Origin: an uncultured archaeon
GTDB taxonomy: Archaea > Thermoproteota > Nitrososphaeria > Nitrososphaerales > CALBXV01
Reading direction: 5' to 3'
Assembly: GCA_937890045.1 (NCBI GenBank)
Contig: CALBXV010000298.1
Coordinates: forward strand, 1 to 7,642
DNA: 7,642 nucleotides
Under the pieces are notes generated by a model that ran no database searches, was not told the DNA's origin, and worked only from the letters and a program-made list of their open reading frames with translations. Shown piece after piece: positions 1 through 7,142 of the stretch. Made by a program: the position numbers and the translations under genes. The first letter of the stretch is position 1. Every line of letters starts with the position of its first letter.

Positions 1-2
1 AT

Positions 3-446
3 ATTATAAAAAAATTTAAATGTAGATATTTATTTGAAAAGAAGAAACTAGGAGTAAATATAGCAGTGCAAAAAGCTATATCTAAATCAATTATAGAGGG
101 AGCAACAGCAGCAATAATTTTACCATCAGATATTCCATTAATATCAAGTGATGAAATTGACAGGATAATAAATTATGGAAAAACTAAAAATACTGTAATA
201 ATAACTCCTGCAAAAAGATTTGATGGTACAAATTCTTTATTTTTACATCCTCCAAAAATTATTAACACATACTATGATCAAAATAGTTTCATATCACATT
301 ATAATGAAGCTGTAGAAAATAGTAAAGTTAATGTCTTTATATCAAAAAACATCATGCTGGACCTTGATTCAATATCAGATTTAAAAGAATTTGTAAAAAT
401 TAAAAATAATACAAATACATGGAAATATCTTAACAAATTAATGTAA
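3..446 (+). CDS. cofC: 2-phospho-L-lactate guanylyltransferase (CofC), C-terminal part; 5' end outside window
   Basis: CofC is a cytosolic nucleotidyltransferase that activates 2-phospho-L-lactate (or a related three-carbon acid) with GTP during coenzyme F420 synthesis. The frame is open from the first bases of the window, so this is a 5'-truncated view of a longer gene. A GTG at 66 lies in frame, but the codons before it read as normal family sequence (KKLGVN, where relatives have a Gly-Leu-Asn), so it is probably not the start. Family marks are LPSDIP at 120-137, whose Asp belongs to the metal/nucleotide site, then a DGTNSLFLHPP block near 222-255, a SFISHY block, and DLDS at 360-371 near the C-terminus, where a second metal-binding Asp is expected. 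About 148 residues are visible of a family that usually has about 200-220. The helicase gene follows after 16 bases and is probably co-transcribed, though no functional link is evident. The substrate cannot be deduced from this fragment. Confidence 0.85.
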   Translation: MIKKFKCRYLFEKKKLGVNIAVQKAISKSIIEGATAAIILPSDIPLISSDEIDRIINYGKTKNTVIITPAKRFDGTNSLFLHPPKIINTYYDQNSFISHYNEAVENSKVNVFISKNIMLDLDSISDLKEFVKIKNNTNTWKYLNKLM

Positions 447-462
447 TGAGCAATAGATAATT

Positions 463-3006
463 ATGTTTGGTCATAGATGCCCAAAATGTCAATCAAGAAT
501 AAATTTAACAAGATGTTTTGATAACAAGATTATTGTTGAATGCAATAAATGTAAATTATTTCATATTTTTGAATTTCATAAAAAAATAGATTTAGCATAT
601 TTAGAGTTTTTGAAAATATATAAACAAGACGATATTACAAAAAGAGAAAAAAGAAAATTATTAGAAGAACATGGAATTGTTAAAAATAAAACAGCTATCG
701 AAAACATAATCAATAATAATATTACAACAAAGAAATTACCACCAATTATAAAAGAAATATTATATTCTGATTTAGATTTCATAGCAGAATATCAATATAT
801 AGATAAAAAAAATAATGAAAAAAAATATAATGTCAATAATGTAAAGTTAAATAAAGATTTAATTGATAATATAACAAATTCTGGAATTAAACAATTATTA
901 TCATTTCAGATAAATTCGATAAAATCAATTTTAAATAATAAAAACACAATAATAATATCTCCAACTGGGAGTGGAAAAACAGAAGCTTTTGCAATTCCTG
1001 TAATACAGAAGATAATAGATTATAAGAAAGAAAATAATAATCAACCACAAATTACAGCTTTATTTATTTATCCAACAAAATCATTGACAAGAGATCAAAT
1101 ACCAAAAATAAATAGATTAACTAATAATTTAGGAATTAAGGTAAAAATATATGATGGTGATAGTACAAAGAAAGAAAAAGAGGAAGTTATTAATAATCCA
1201 CCAGATATATTATTAACAAATTTTGACGCAATACATTATAATTTAATTTACAGGACAGAATTATCACGTTTAATAAATAACATCAAATTTATTGTATTAG
1301 ATGAGACACATATATATAACGGTACTTTTGGATCAAATGTTTATTTTATTTTAAAGAGATTAGAAAGATTATGTGGAAATATACAATATATTGCAACATC
1401 AGCCACAATAGAGAATCCAGAAGATTATTTTAAAAAACTAATCAATAAAAAAGTCACATTAATTAATGAGAAAAGTGGTTTACCATCTAAAACTCATTTT
1501 TTAATGGTATTTCCATATTTAAGAAAAAATACATCATTTATCATAGATATAATAAAAAAATTAAATTATTTGAATTATAAGACACTTTGTTTTTCCAGTT
1601 CACATTTAATGTCAGAATTAATAGCTTTTTATTTAAGAAGAACAGGAGTTCCTATTAGAGTTCATAGGTCAGGAATTTCAACTAAAAATAGAATCAGAAT
1701 AGAAGAAGAATTGAAAAATGGACTTATAAAAACCGTCTCTTGTACACCTACACTAGAACTAGGAATTGATATAGGGCATATAGATTCGGTGATATCAGAT
1801 TTAGTTGTTTTTAATCGTTTAAAACAAAGAATTGGTCGTTCAGGAAGAAAGGGGCAAGAAAGTATAGCTATACTAGTGTTACGAACCAATGATCCTATTA
1901 GTCAATATTATAAAAATAATCCAAAGGATTATTTTAGAGATGTTGAATCATCATATGTAGACTCAAATAATGTAACTATTATGAAACATCACATGATAGC
2001 ATCTGCTATGGATAAATGGTTAACTAATGATGAATGGAAAGAAAATACTAAGATAATCAATGAGTTAATTCAAGATAAAATACTAATCAATAGAAATGGA
2101 AAAATTATTCCTAGTCAAAAATCATATGAATTAATGAGAGAGTATAGCATTCGAGGAAGTGGTGAGAATATAATACTTAAAAATAAAAATAAAATAATAG
2201 GATATAGAAATATGCCAATGGCTATGCATGAATTATATCCAGGAGCAATCTATTTCTTAGAGGGTCAGAGATATATTTCAAACGGAATTGAAATAAATAA
2301 TAATATAGGAGTGGCTAAAATAGATAAAATTGATAATAATTATCCGTATTATAATAAGCCGTTATTGGAAGAATACCCTGAAATTAAAAAGATAATAAAA
2401 AAAAAGAGAATTTTAGGTTTAGAAGTTCAACAAATTGAATTATCAATAAAAAAATCAGTTATTGGATATGTAAATATAAAAATAGGTTCAGAAGAGAAAA
2501 AAGGAGAAAAAAATTATCTAAATGAACCTATAAGATATAACTTTCTTACAAAAGGAATAGTGTTTAATGCACCTAGACCAAAATCCATAATAGAAAATTT
2601 GAAAGAGGGTATTGATAAAAAAATAGCTAGTAGTTATCATGCTACTGAACATGTAATAATAGAAGGTACAGACATGATAACAGGAGGTGTTAGTAAAGAC
2701 ATGGGTGGATTAGCAATGGGAACTTCAGGATTAATATTTATTTATGATGCGGCAGTTGGAGGAAATGGAGCGACGCAAATATTATTTGATAAACTAGAAG
2801 ATTCAATAAAAAGGGCGTATAAAATTATTAAAGAATGTCCATGTATATCAGAAGACGGATGCCCAAGATGCACCTATTCTTATAGATGTGGTAATAATAA
2901 TGAATATTTAGATAAAAAAGGAGCAGAAGAAGTCTTATTTAGAATTATAAATAATGAAATTAAAGATATAGGGAAACCAGTTGATAACGAAAAAACATTC
3001 ACATAG
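463..3006 (+). CDS. Superfamily 2 DEAD/DEAH-type helicase of the Hrq1/MrfA family with C-terminal DUF1998 (MZB) zinc domain
   Basis: This is a probable ATP-dependent DNA helicase of 847 residues. Residues 1-35 form a possible zinc ribbon (C6, C9, C27, C30). The helicase core follows: Walker A SPTGSGKT at 166-173, YPTKSLTRDQ at 203-212, a DETH Walker B variant at 280-283, motif III SAT at 313-315, and the second RecA lobe with HRSG at 401-404, a LELGID block at 431-436 and the arginine-finger motif QRIGRSGRKG at 455-464. The segment DPISQYYKNNPKDYF at 477-491 resembles the Hrq1/MrfA signature. The C-terminal DUF1998 region contains five cysteines (C792, C794, C800, C803, C809); four of them would bind the metal of the MrfA-type cluster. 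In relatives this family acts in repair of crosslinked or bulky DNA lesions (mitomycin repair by bacterial MrfA, Hrq1 in yeast); that role here is inferred. The start ATG has only a weak upstream GAG. A DISARM DrmA-like role is less likely, because no partner genes are adjacent. Confidence 0.9.
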   Translation: MFGHRCPKCQSRINLTRCFDNKIIVECNKCKLFHIFEFHKKIDLAYLEFLKIYKQDDITKREKRKLLEEHGIVKNKTAIENIINNNITTKKLPPIIKEILYSDLDFIAEYQYIDKKNNEKKYNVNNVKLNKDLIDNITNSGIKQLLSFQINSIKSILNNKNTIIISPTGSGKTEAFAIPVIQKIIDYKKENNNQPQITALFIYPTKSLTRDQIPKINRLTNNLGIKVKIYDGDSTKKEKEEVINNPPDILLTNFDAIHYNLIYRTELSRLINNIKFIVLDETHIYNGTFGSNVYFILKRLERLCGNIQYIATSATIENPEDYFKKLINKKVTLINEKSGLPSKTHFLMVFPYLRKNTSFIIDIIKKLNYLNYKTLCFSSSHLMSELIAFYLRRTGVPIRVHRSGISTKNRIRIEEELKNGLIKTVSCTPTLELGIDIGHIDSVISDLVVFNRLKQRIGRSGRKGQESIAILVLRTNDPISQYYKNNPKDYFRDVESSYVDSNNVTIMKHHMIASAMDKWLTNDEWKENTKIINELIQDKILINRNGKIIPSQKSYELMREYSIRGSGENIILKNKNKIIGYRNMPMAMHELYPGAIYFLEGQRYISNGIEINNNIGVAKIDKIDNNYPYYNKPLLEEYPEIKKIIKKKRILGLEVQQIELSIKKSVIGYVNIKIGSEEKKGEKNYLNEPIRYNFLTKGIVFNAPRPKSIIENLKEGIDKKIASSYHATEHVIIEGTDMITGGVSKDMGGLAMGTSGLIFIYDAAVGGNGATQILFDKLEDSIKRAYKIIKECPCISEDGCPRCTYSYRCGNNNEYLDKKGAEEVLFRIINNEIKDIGKPVDNEKTFT

Positions 3007-3017
3007 AAATTAGAAAA

Positions 3018-3983
3018 TTATATAAATATTCTATCAAGAAGTAACGCTATTAAAAATATAACTAGATATAAACTAGAGAATTTATACCCCTGCCATGCAA
3101 CTTTTTTAGATTGATATTTTATTATTCTAATATTAGTAAGTAACATTATGATTCCTGCAGATAATGAAATAATTAGATATAATATTTCTAAGTCAGTAAA
3201 TAAATAAAGAAGTAGAGAAATAAAGACTAGCAGAAGAGTATTAAAGAAAATAAGAATACTAGTTGTTTTTACACTATTACTTGGCAACATTGGAATATTA
3301 GCCTTTTCATAATCTTCTTTAATTTTAATAGCTAGACACCAAAAATGACTTGGAGTCCACAAGAAAATCACGATTGTAATTAATATTGGCATTATTGTGA
3401 ATGTGGAAATAACAGAAGTTATAGAAGTGTAGAAATTAAATATATTATAATATGGAGAATACACATAAATAGCAGCCCAACCAGCTAGAGAAGCACAACT
3501 ACCAGCAAATCCTCCTATAACAATATTAGACGAGTTCCGTCTTTTAAGAAATTTGGTATAGATTATAATATAAGTAAACACACCTAACGCAATAAAGAAA
3601 GATGTAACAGGGTTAATAAATATCCAAGATAGTAATAAAGAGATTAATGTTAAAACAGAAGCTAAAATTAGAACATTTTTACTATCTATTATTTTACCAG
3701 ATGGAAGAGGACGTTTTTTAGTTCTGTTCATAACAGAATCAAGATCTTGATCAACATAATTGTTAAAAGCACTGGCTCCAGCAACAGAAAGTATTCCAGA
3801 TATAAGCAAAACTATAAATCCAAGAGGATGGAAACGTACTACTTCAGTTATAGAACCATGCGCAAAGTTAATTTGATTAACTGTTAGAGACAAGAAAAAA
3901 GATATAACAGAAACAAAATTCACTAATATAGATATTCTAGGTTTAGTTACACTAAGATATGATCTAAATGAACTTTGTTGCAT
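3018..3983 (-). CDS. ctaB: Protoheme IX farnesyltransferase (heme O synthase), canonical copy
   Basis: This UbiA-superfamily membrane prenyltransferase adds a farnesyl group to heme B to make heme O, the cofactor or precursor for heme-copper oxidases. It has 321 residues, a little longer than the usual 280-310, and about nine hydrophobic segments. The first aspartate-rich motif is intact (N74, D78 and D82 in NNYVDQDLD), followed by the NRTKKRPLPSG stretch at 86-96, as in CtaB. The second is TPSHFWCLA at 210-218 followed by D224, Y225 and IPMLP at 230-234, also typical of CtaB rather than of UbiA proteins for quinones or archaeal lipids. The gene is divergent from tatC and converges on the helicase with 11 bases between stop codons. 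The ATG at 3983 has no clear ribosome site, while a TATA-like run lies about 37 bases upstream. A diverged paralogue is at 5713-6594. Confidence 0.92.
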   Translation of the reverse strand: MQQSSFRSYLSVTKPRISILVNFVSVISFFLSLTVNQINFAHGSITEVVRFHPLGFIVLLISGILSVAGASAFNNYVDQDLDSVMNRTKKRPLPSGKIIDSKNVLILASVLTLISLLLSWIFINPVTSFFIALGVFTYIIIYTKFLKRRNSSNIVIGGFAGSCASLAGWAAIYVYSPYYNIFNFYTSITSVISTFTIMPILITIVIFLWTPSHFWCLAIKIKEDYEKANIPMLPSNSVKTTSILIFFNTLLLVFISLLLYLFTDLEILYLIISLSAGIIMLLTNIRIIKYQSKKVAWQGYKFSSLYLVIFLIALLLDRIFI

Positions 3984-4010
3984 AAATTGATGTTAACCTA
4001 TTCATTTATT

Positions 4011-4026
4011 AAGTTATATATATTAT
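4011..4026 (-). promoter_or_regulatory. Candidate TATA box for ctaB (minus strand)
   Basis: Read on the minus strand this is an uninterrupted TATATATA-type run centred near 4019, about 37 bases before the ctaB start codon. A transcript starting about 25 bases downstream would have a leader of roughly 10-15 bases. The surroundings are very AT-rich, so chance matches are common. Confidence 0.4.
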
Positions 4027-4112
4027 TTTTAAATTTAATTATTTCAAAACAGTATAGACAATATATTAACTTAAAAAACGGAAGAATAAAAGTATAGTAA
4101 GTATTAAATTCA

Positions 4113-4124
4113 ACATATATTAAA
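4113..4124 (+). promoter_or_regulatory. Candidate TATA box for the tatC-tatA-ctaB2 operon
   Basis: The sequence CATATATTAAA is centred about 31 bases before the tatC ATG at 4150, which predicts a very short leader. There is no Shine-Dalgarno-like sequence before tatC, which agrees with near-leaderless initiation. A similar run, ATATATTAACTTAAAAAAC, lies upstream at about 4061-4079, so the exact element is uncertain. Confidence 0.4.
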
Positions 4125-4149
4125 AAACAGTTTGTAAAATAGTGATAAT

Positions 4150-4974
4150 ATGTCAAAAACTATGACTTTAGGAGAACACGTAGACGAATTAAAACGTAGG
4201 GTAATGAGAATTTTAATAGTAGTTCTAGGAATTACAGCATTTGTTTTCTTCTTTACTTTACGAAGAGTACAGATTAATGAGACTCAGAATATATTACTGC
4301 CTATACCAAACCCGTTCAATAACATAGCGAGCTTAATAATAAATAAAATTGTAGATGACGTTGCACCAGAATTTGTTCAATTAATTGTTACCGCACCTGG
4401 TCAAGCAATTTTAAGTGAATTATTAATCGCAGTTTTCTGTGGTTTAATTTTCGCAATGCCAGTTATTGCATATGAATTAGGATCATTTGTTAGTCCTGGA
4501 CTTCATGATAATGAACGATCGACAATAATTAGATTGATAACACCAATTACATTACTTTTTGTTTCAGGTTCTACATTTGCTTATTATTTAGTAATACCAT
4601 TTGCAGTAGATTTCTTATATACATACGCTCAAGAATTGGGCGCATTAGCTTTTATAACTGTTCCAGAATTAATTTCTTTTGTAGTTATGTTTTTAGTAGG
4701 ATTTGGATTATCATTTCAATTACCAGTAATAATGTGGCTTTTAACATTTCTTGGACTTGTCGAACCAAGTTTTTGGAAAGAAAATTTAAGAATTGCAATA
4801 GTAGTAATAATAATTTTTGGAGCAATAATAACTCCAGATGGAAGTGGAGTTACAATGTGGTTAGTTGCTTTACCAATGTTGGGATTGTATATAGTAGGAT
4901 TTTTATATATACAAAAAACAGTTAAATCAAAGAAAGATAATAAAAAGGATATAGAGAAGGAAGAGGTGAAATAA
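4150..4974 (+). CDS. tatC: Sec-independent (twin-arginine) translocase subunit TatC
   Basis: TatC is the multi-spanning receptor of the twin-arginine pathway. It binds RR signal peptides and recruits TatA to export folded, often cofactor-bearing proteins. The 274 residues begin with the cytoplasmic signature EHVDELKRR (9-17), followed by about six transmembrane helices. The segment FVSPGLHDNER at 113-123 is the conserved loop known from the family, and TPD at 228-230 matches the conserved TPxD before the last helix. The first external loop, residues about 37-80, is long. In the FGxxFExP motif the usual Glu (E170 in E. coli) is Gln at position 190 (FGLSFQLP). The tail after residue 258 is highly charged. 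The gene heads a plus-strand cluster; tatA begins 5 bases after its stop. Start choice: first ATG, directly before a canonical TatC N-terminus. Confidence 0.95.
   Translation: MSKTMTLGEHVDELKRRVMRILIVVLGITAFVFFFTLRRVQINETQNILLPIPNPFNNIASLIINKIVDDVAPEFVQLIVTAPGQAILSELLIAVFCGLIFAMPVIAYELGSFVSPGLHDNERSTIIRLITPITLLFVSGSTFAYYLVIPFAVDFLYTYAQELGALAFITVPELISFVVMFLVGFGLSFQLPVIMWLLTFLGLVEPSFWKENLRIAIVVIIIFGAIITPDGSGVTMWLVALPMLGLYIVGFLYIQKTVKSKKDNKKDIEKEEVK
4963..4968 (+). promoter_or_regulatory. Shine-Dalgarno site for tatA
   Basis: GAGGTG lies inside the last codons of tatC, 11 bases before the tatA ATG at 4980. It is the clearest ribosome binding site in the window and fits the pattern in which internal operon genes use Shine-Dalgarno initiation while first genes are leaderless. 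It supports the chosen tatA start and co-translation with tatC. Confidence 0.7.
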
Positions 4975-4979
4975 AGAAA

Positions 4980-5684
4980 ATGCCAGTATTTGGAATGGAA
5001 TGGATTATGATAGCATTGGTAGCATTTGTATTTCTATTTGGATCGAAAAAAGTTCCAGAATTAGCTAGAACTATAGGAAAAGCAATGGGAGAACTTCAAA
5101 AAGGAAAAATGGAAATGGAACGAGAGATGATGGAAGTAACTCAACCTATAAGAGAAGTATCTGAAGAAATATCAACAATAAAAAAAGATGTTACTGATAC
5201 ACAAAATCAAATCGTTGGAGACATAAAAGGGAATATAGATTCACTGAAAAATCCGGATTTCAAAAAGATGCTAGACCCAAAAGCTCAATCTTCTTTAGAC
5301 CCTAATCCAAAGTCAGATTATAAATCAAATTATGTTGTAAAGTCACCAACTGAACAAAAACCAGAATCTCAAACTAATTTAAATGAGAAAATAATAACTA
5401 AAAAAAGTAAAACAAGTAAAAAAGAGGAAAAAGAAATTCTAAAGAAAGTGTCTAAGGATATAAAAGATGTAAAAACAAAGAATAAAAAAGAAGAATTAAG
5501 AAATAAGATAAGAGAAGAAACAATACGAAAAATGCAAGAACGTAGAGAACGAGAATTACCAGAACAAATAACAGAAGAAGAAAGAATGAAAATAATAAAC
5601 TCAGCTACAAGTTTAGGACTAGATGTACAAAATAAATCCATCACAGAAATTAAAGAAGCAATGAAAAAAGCATTAGAAAAATAA
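4980..5684 (+). CDS. tatA: Twin-arginine translocase subunit TatA/TatB-like, with long C-terminal extension
   Basis: The N-terminus is a classic TatA/TatB module: one membrane helix at about 5-20 with a polar Glu at position 7, the FG hinge at F20-G21, and an amphipathic helix starting KKVPELARTIGKAMGEL (23-39). In the Tat pathway this protein oligomerises around TatC to open the export path. At 234 residues it is far longer than a usual TatA (60-90) and longer than most TatB. After a helical, coiled-coil-like stretch (about 40-90) comes a low-complexity polar region (about 95-145), a highly charged Lys/Glu helix (about 145-195), and a compact C-terminal segment (about 198-234, with LGLDV at 212-216 and SITEIKEAM at 220-228) that looks like a small folded helical unit. 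It is the only TatA-type gene visible, so it may serve as both TatA and TatB; other copies could lie elsewhere. Confidence 0.9.
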   Translation: MPVFGMEWIMIALVAFVFLFGSKKVPELARTIGKAMGELQKGKMEMEREMMEVTQPIREVSEEISTIKKDVTDTQNQIVGDIKGNIDSLKNPDFKKMLDPKAQSSLDPNPKSDYKSNYVVKSPTEQKPESQTNLNEKIITKKSKTSKKEEKEILKKVSKDIKDVKTKNKKEELRNKIREETIRKMQERRERELPEQITEEERMKIINSATSLGLDVQNKSITEIKEAMKKALEK

Positions 5685-5712
5685 ATACGTAATTAGAATA
5701 AAGTAATGTAAA

Positions 5713-6594
5713 ATGGGAATTAATAACTCAATTAAAAATTATTATGATTTATCTAAACCACAAATCATGTATTTACTAGTATTCACAGCAATAGCTACAA
5801 TGATTGTTAATAAAGGATTTAATAATTCAGGAATTGACTTAGTGATAGTAGCAATAACAGTAGGATTTGGTTCTGCAGGTTCAAGTGCCTTAACTGGATA
5901 TATAGACAGAGATATAGATCAAATAATGAACAGAACAAAGAATAGAGTAGTACCAACAGGGAAGATTAAACCAGTTAACTCCGTAATTTATGGTTTAATT
6001 ATTTCATCATTCTCATTAATACTTGCATATATAATCAATCCATTATGCGCTATATTCATGTTCATAGGGATATTCGATAATGTAGTAATATATAGTCTAT
6101 TATTAAAAAGGAGACATTCTAGTAATATAATACTAGGAGGAATCTCAGGAGGAATGCCTGTATTAATAGGTTATTCAGCAATTACTACACCTGAAACATC
6201 ATGGTTAACAGCATTACTAATGTCAGCATTAGTAATAATTTGGATACCAGCACACATATGGAGTTTAGCATTATATTTTAAAGAAGAATATAAAAAAGTA
6301 AATGTTCCAATGTTAACAGTAGTAACAGATGAAAAATTATCTATCAGATATATAGCAATAGCTTCTATAATAATAGTGATATTCACATTAGCATTATATT
6401 TTATAGGAGTATTTGGAATAATTTATCTAATATTAGCAGGAATCATAGGAGGTATTATGTTAATTTTAAACATATGGCTTTTAGTTGCACCAACTAGAAA
6501 ACGAGCCTGGACAATTTTCAAATACTCAAGTCCATATTTATACATTATATTTATGGGCATGATAATAGATTCACTAATAAGAATTACAATTTAG
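5713..6594 (+). CDS. Protoheme IX farnesyltransferase-like UbiA-family prenyltransferase, diverged paralogue
   Basis: This is a second CtaB-like membrane prenyltransferase, 293 residues with about nine hydrophobic segments. It aligns by eye with the copy at 3018-3983 across KPRI/KPQI, NRTK(K/N)R.(L/V)P(S/T)GKI, LKRR(N/H)SSNI and (T/I)P(S/A)H(F/I)W.LA. The first Asp motif keeps D65 and D69, but the preceding Asn (N74 in the other copy) is T61. In the second motif KEDYEKANIPMLP becomes KEEYKKVNVPMLT, so Asp is replaced by Glu192 and the terminal Pro by Thr. The fold and membrane site are clear, but the heme or prenyl substrate may differ; it could be a heme O synthase, a prenyltransferase for another ring or heme, or a partner of the canonical copy. 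It begins 28 bases after tatA with no clear ribosome site and is probably in the tat operon. Confidence 0.82.
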   Translation: MGINNSIKNYYDLSKPQIMYLLVFTAIATMIVNKGFNNSGIDLVIVAITVGFGSAGSSALTGYIDRDIDQIMNRTKNRVVPTGKIKPVNSVIYGLIISSFSLILAYIINPLCAIFMFIGIFDNVVIYSLLLKRRHSSNIILGGISGGMPVLIGYSAITTPETSWLTALLMSALVIIWIPAHIWSLALYFKEEYKKVNVPMLTVVTDEKLSIRYIAIASIIIVIFTLALYFIGVFGIIYLILAGIIGGIMLILNIWLLVAPTRKRAWTIFKYSSPYLYIIFMGMIIDSLIRITI

Positions 6595-6669
6595 ATAATT
6601 AAATTAAATAATACGTAATATTATATTGCTGAATTAGAAATAATATGGAATCTATAGGAGTAATAAGAA

Positions 6670-6754
6670 GCTTCGGGGGGGACTTGAACCCCCGACATCT
6701 TGCTTTCTTTAGAGTACAAGGCAAGTGCTCTAGACCAGGCTGAGCTACCGAAGC
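6670..6754 (-). tRNA. tRNA-Thr (anticodon TGT) with a 10-base intron
   Basis: The minus strand folds into a full cloverleaf: acceptor GCTTCGG/CCGAAGC with seven pairs, D stem GCTC/GAGC, anticodon stem CTTGC/GCAAG, and T arm GGGGG-TTCAAGT-CCCCC. The anticodon loop has 17 bases instead of 7. Removing ten bases (6705-6714) after position 37, the usual archaeal intron site, leaves the loop CTTGTAA, typical of tRNA-Thr(UGU). The pairs G1-C72 and C2-G71 and anticodon bases G35 U36 agree with threonine identity; Tyr (GTA) is disfavoured because archaeal tRNA-Tyr normally begins C1-G72. CCA is not encoded. The intron forms only a weak bulge-helix-bulge: CTT of the loop can pair with AAG in the intron. 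The gene lies downstream of the SWIM gene on the same strand and converges with the second ctaB-like gene. Confidence 0.88.
6705..6714 (-). other. Predicted tRNA-Thr intron, 10 bases
   Basis: The ten extra bases CTCTAAAGAA lie between positions 37 and 38 of the tRNA. The boundaries are set by restoring a seven-base loop, so they could shift by one base. In archaea such introns are removed by the tRNA splicing endonuclease. Confidence 0.65.
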
Positions 6755-6795
6755 ATATATTTCAAGAATACAATAATATCTTTATTTGTTACTAA

Positions 6796-7122
6796 TTAAT
6801 TAACAGAATTTAGCAATAATGTTAAAAAATATGCGTATTCATGATCATGAAAATCAATTTTATCAAAATTAGATATGGAGTACGCAATTTTTAATGCTAG
6901 TAAATGAATACAATATAAATCATCTTTTTCTAGTAATCTATAGTAATAATCTTTACAAGAACAGAATAATTGTTTATCAAGAATTAATAAATCACCATCA
7001 TTACCAATAACAGTATAAATAATTCGATTACTAGGAAGAAATTTATGTAATTTGACTTTACCAGATAGAACTAATTTGAATGCTTTGGATAATTTATCAT
7101 TATAAGACACTAAATTTTCCAT
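6796..7122 (-). CDS. Small SWIM-type zinc-finger protein
   Basis: This 108-residue protein carries one SWIM signature, CxCx14CxH: C54, C56, C71 and H73. It lies between a beta-rich N-terminal segment (about 22-50, with YTVIGNDGDLLILD) and a helical C-terminus (about 72-106). SWIM fingers bind zinc and mediate DNA or protein contacts. Stand-alone archaeal SWIM proteins have been linked to RecA-family recombination paralogues through the Sws1/Shu2 group, so a recombination or repair role is possible but is only inferred. No RecA-like gene lies beside it here. The gene sits between two tRNA genes on the same strand, with 40 bases between it and the tRNA-Pro and 41 between it and the tRNA-Thr. 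An AT-rich TATA-like run centred about 25 bases upstream suggests leaderless translation from the chosen ATG. Confidence 0.8.
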   Translation of the reverse strand: MENLVSYNDKLSKAFKLVLSGKVKLHKFLPSNRIIYTVIGNDGDLLILDKQLFCSCKDYYYRLLEKDDLYCIHLLALKIAYSISNFDKIDFHDHEYAYFLTLLLNSVN

Positions 7123-7142
7123 TAAAGTATATAATTATAAGA

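Noticed and set aside
66..68. GTG as the true start of the first gene
   Set aside because: The codons upstream to the window edge continue the frame with CofC-like sequence, and a start here would remove the N-terminal nucleotide-binding half.
576..782. Minus-strand open frame of 68 codons
   Set aside because: It lies wholly inside the helicase gene on the opposite strand and shows no family motif; AT-rich coding DNA often leaves such frames open.
1662..1889. Minus-strand open frame of 75 codons
   Set aside because: It is antisense to the conserved helicase motifs V-VI, which explain the sequence fully.
463..3006. DUF1998 helicase as part of a defence system such as DISARM
   Set aside because: No methyltransferase, phospholipase D-like or DrmB-type gene is nearby, and a helicase core and DUF1998 in one chain with a QRIGRSGRKG motif fits the Hrq1/MrfA repair family better.
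4734..4925. Plus-strand open frame of 63 codons in another frame
   Set aside because: It overlaps the conserved C-terminal TatC helices, and its composition (many Asn, Ser, Trp) looks like a frame-shifted reading of them.
5369..5644. Minus-strand open frame of 91 codons that looks hydrophobic
   Set aside because: It is the complement of the Lys/Glu-rich tail of tatA; Phe, Leu and Ser runs are what antisense of AAA and GAA codons gives.
6171..6386. Minus-strand open frame of 71 codons
   Set aside because: It is antisense to the second conserved motif of the ctaB paralogue and has no recognisable domain.
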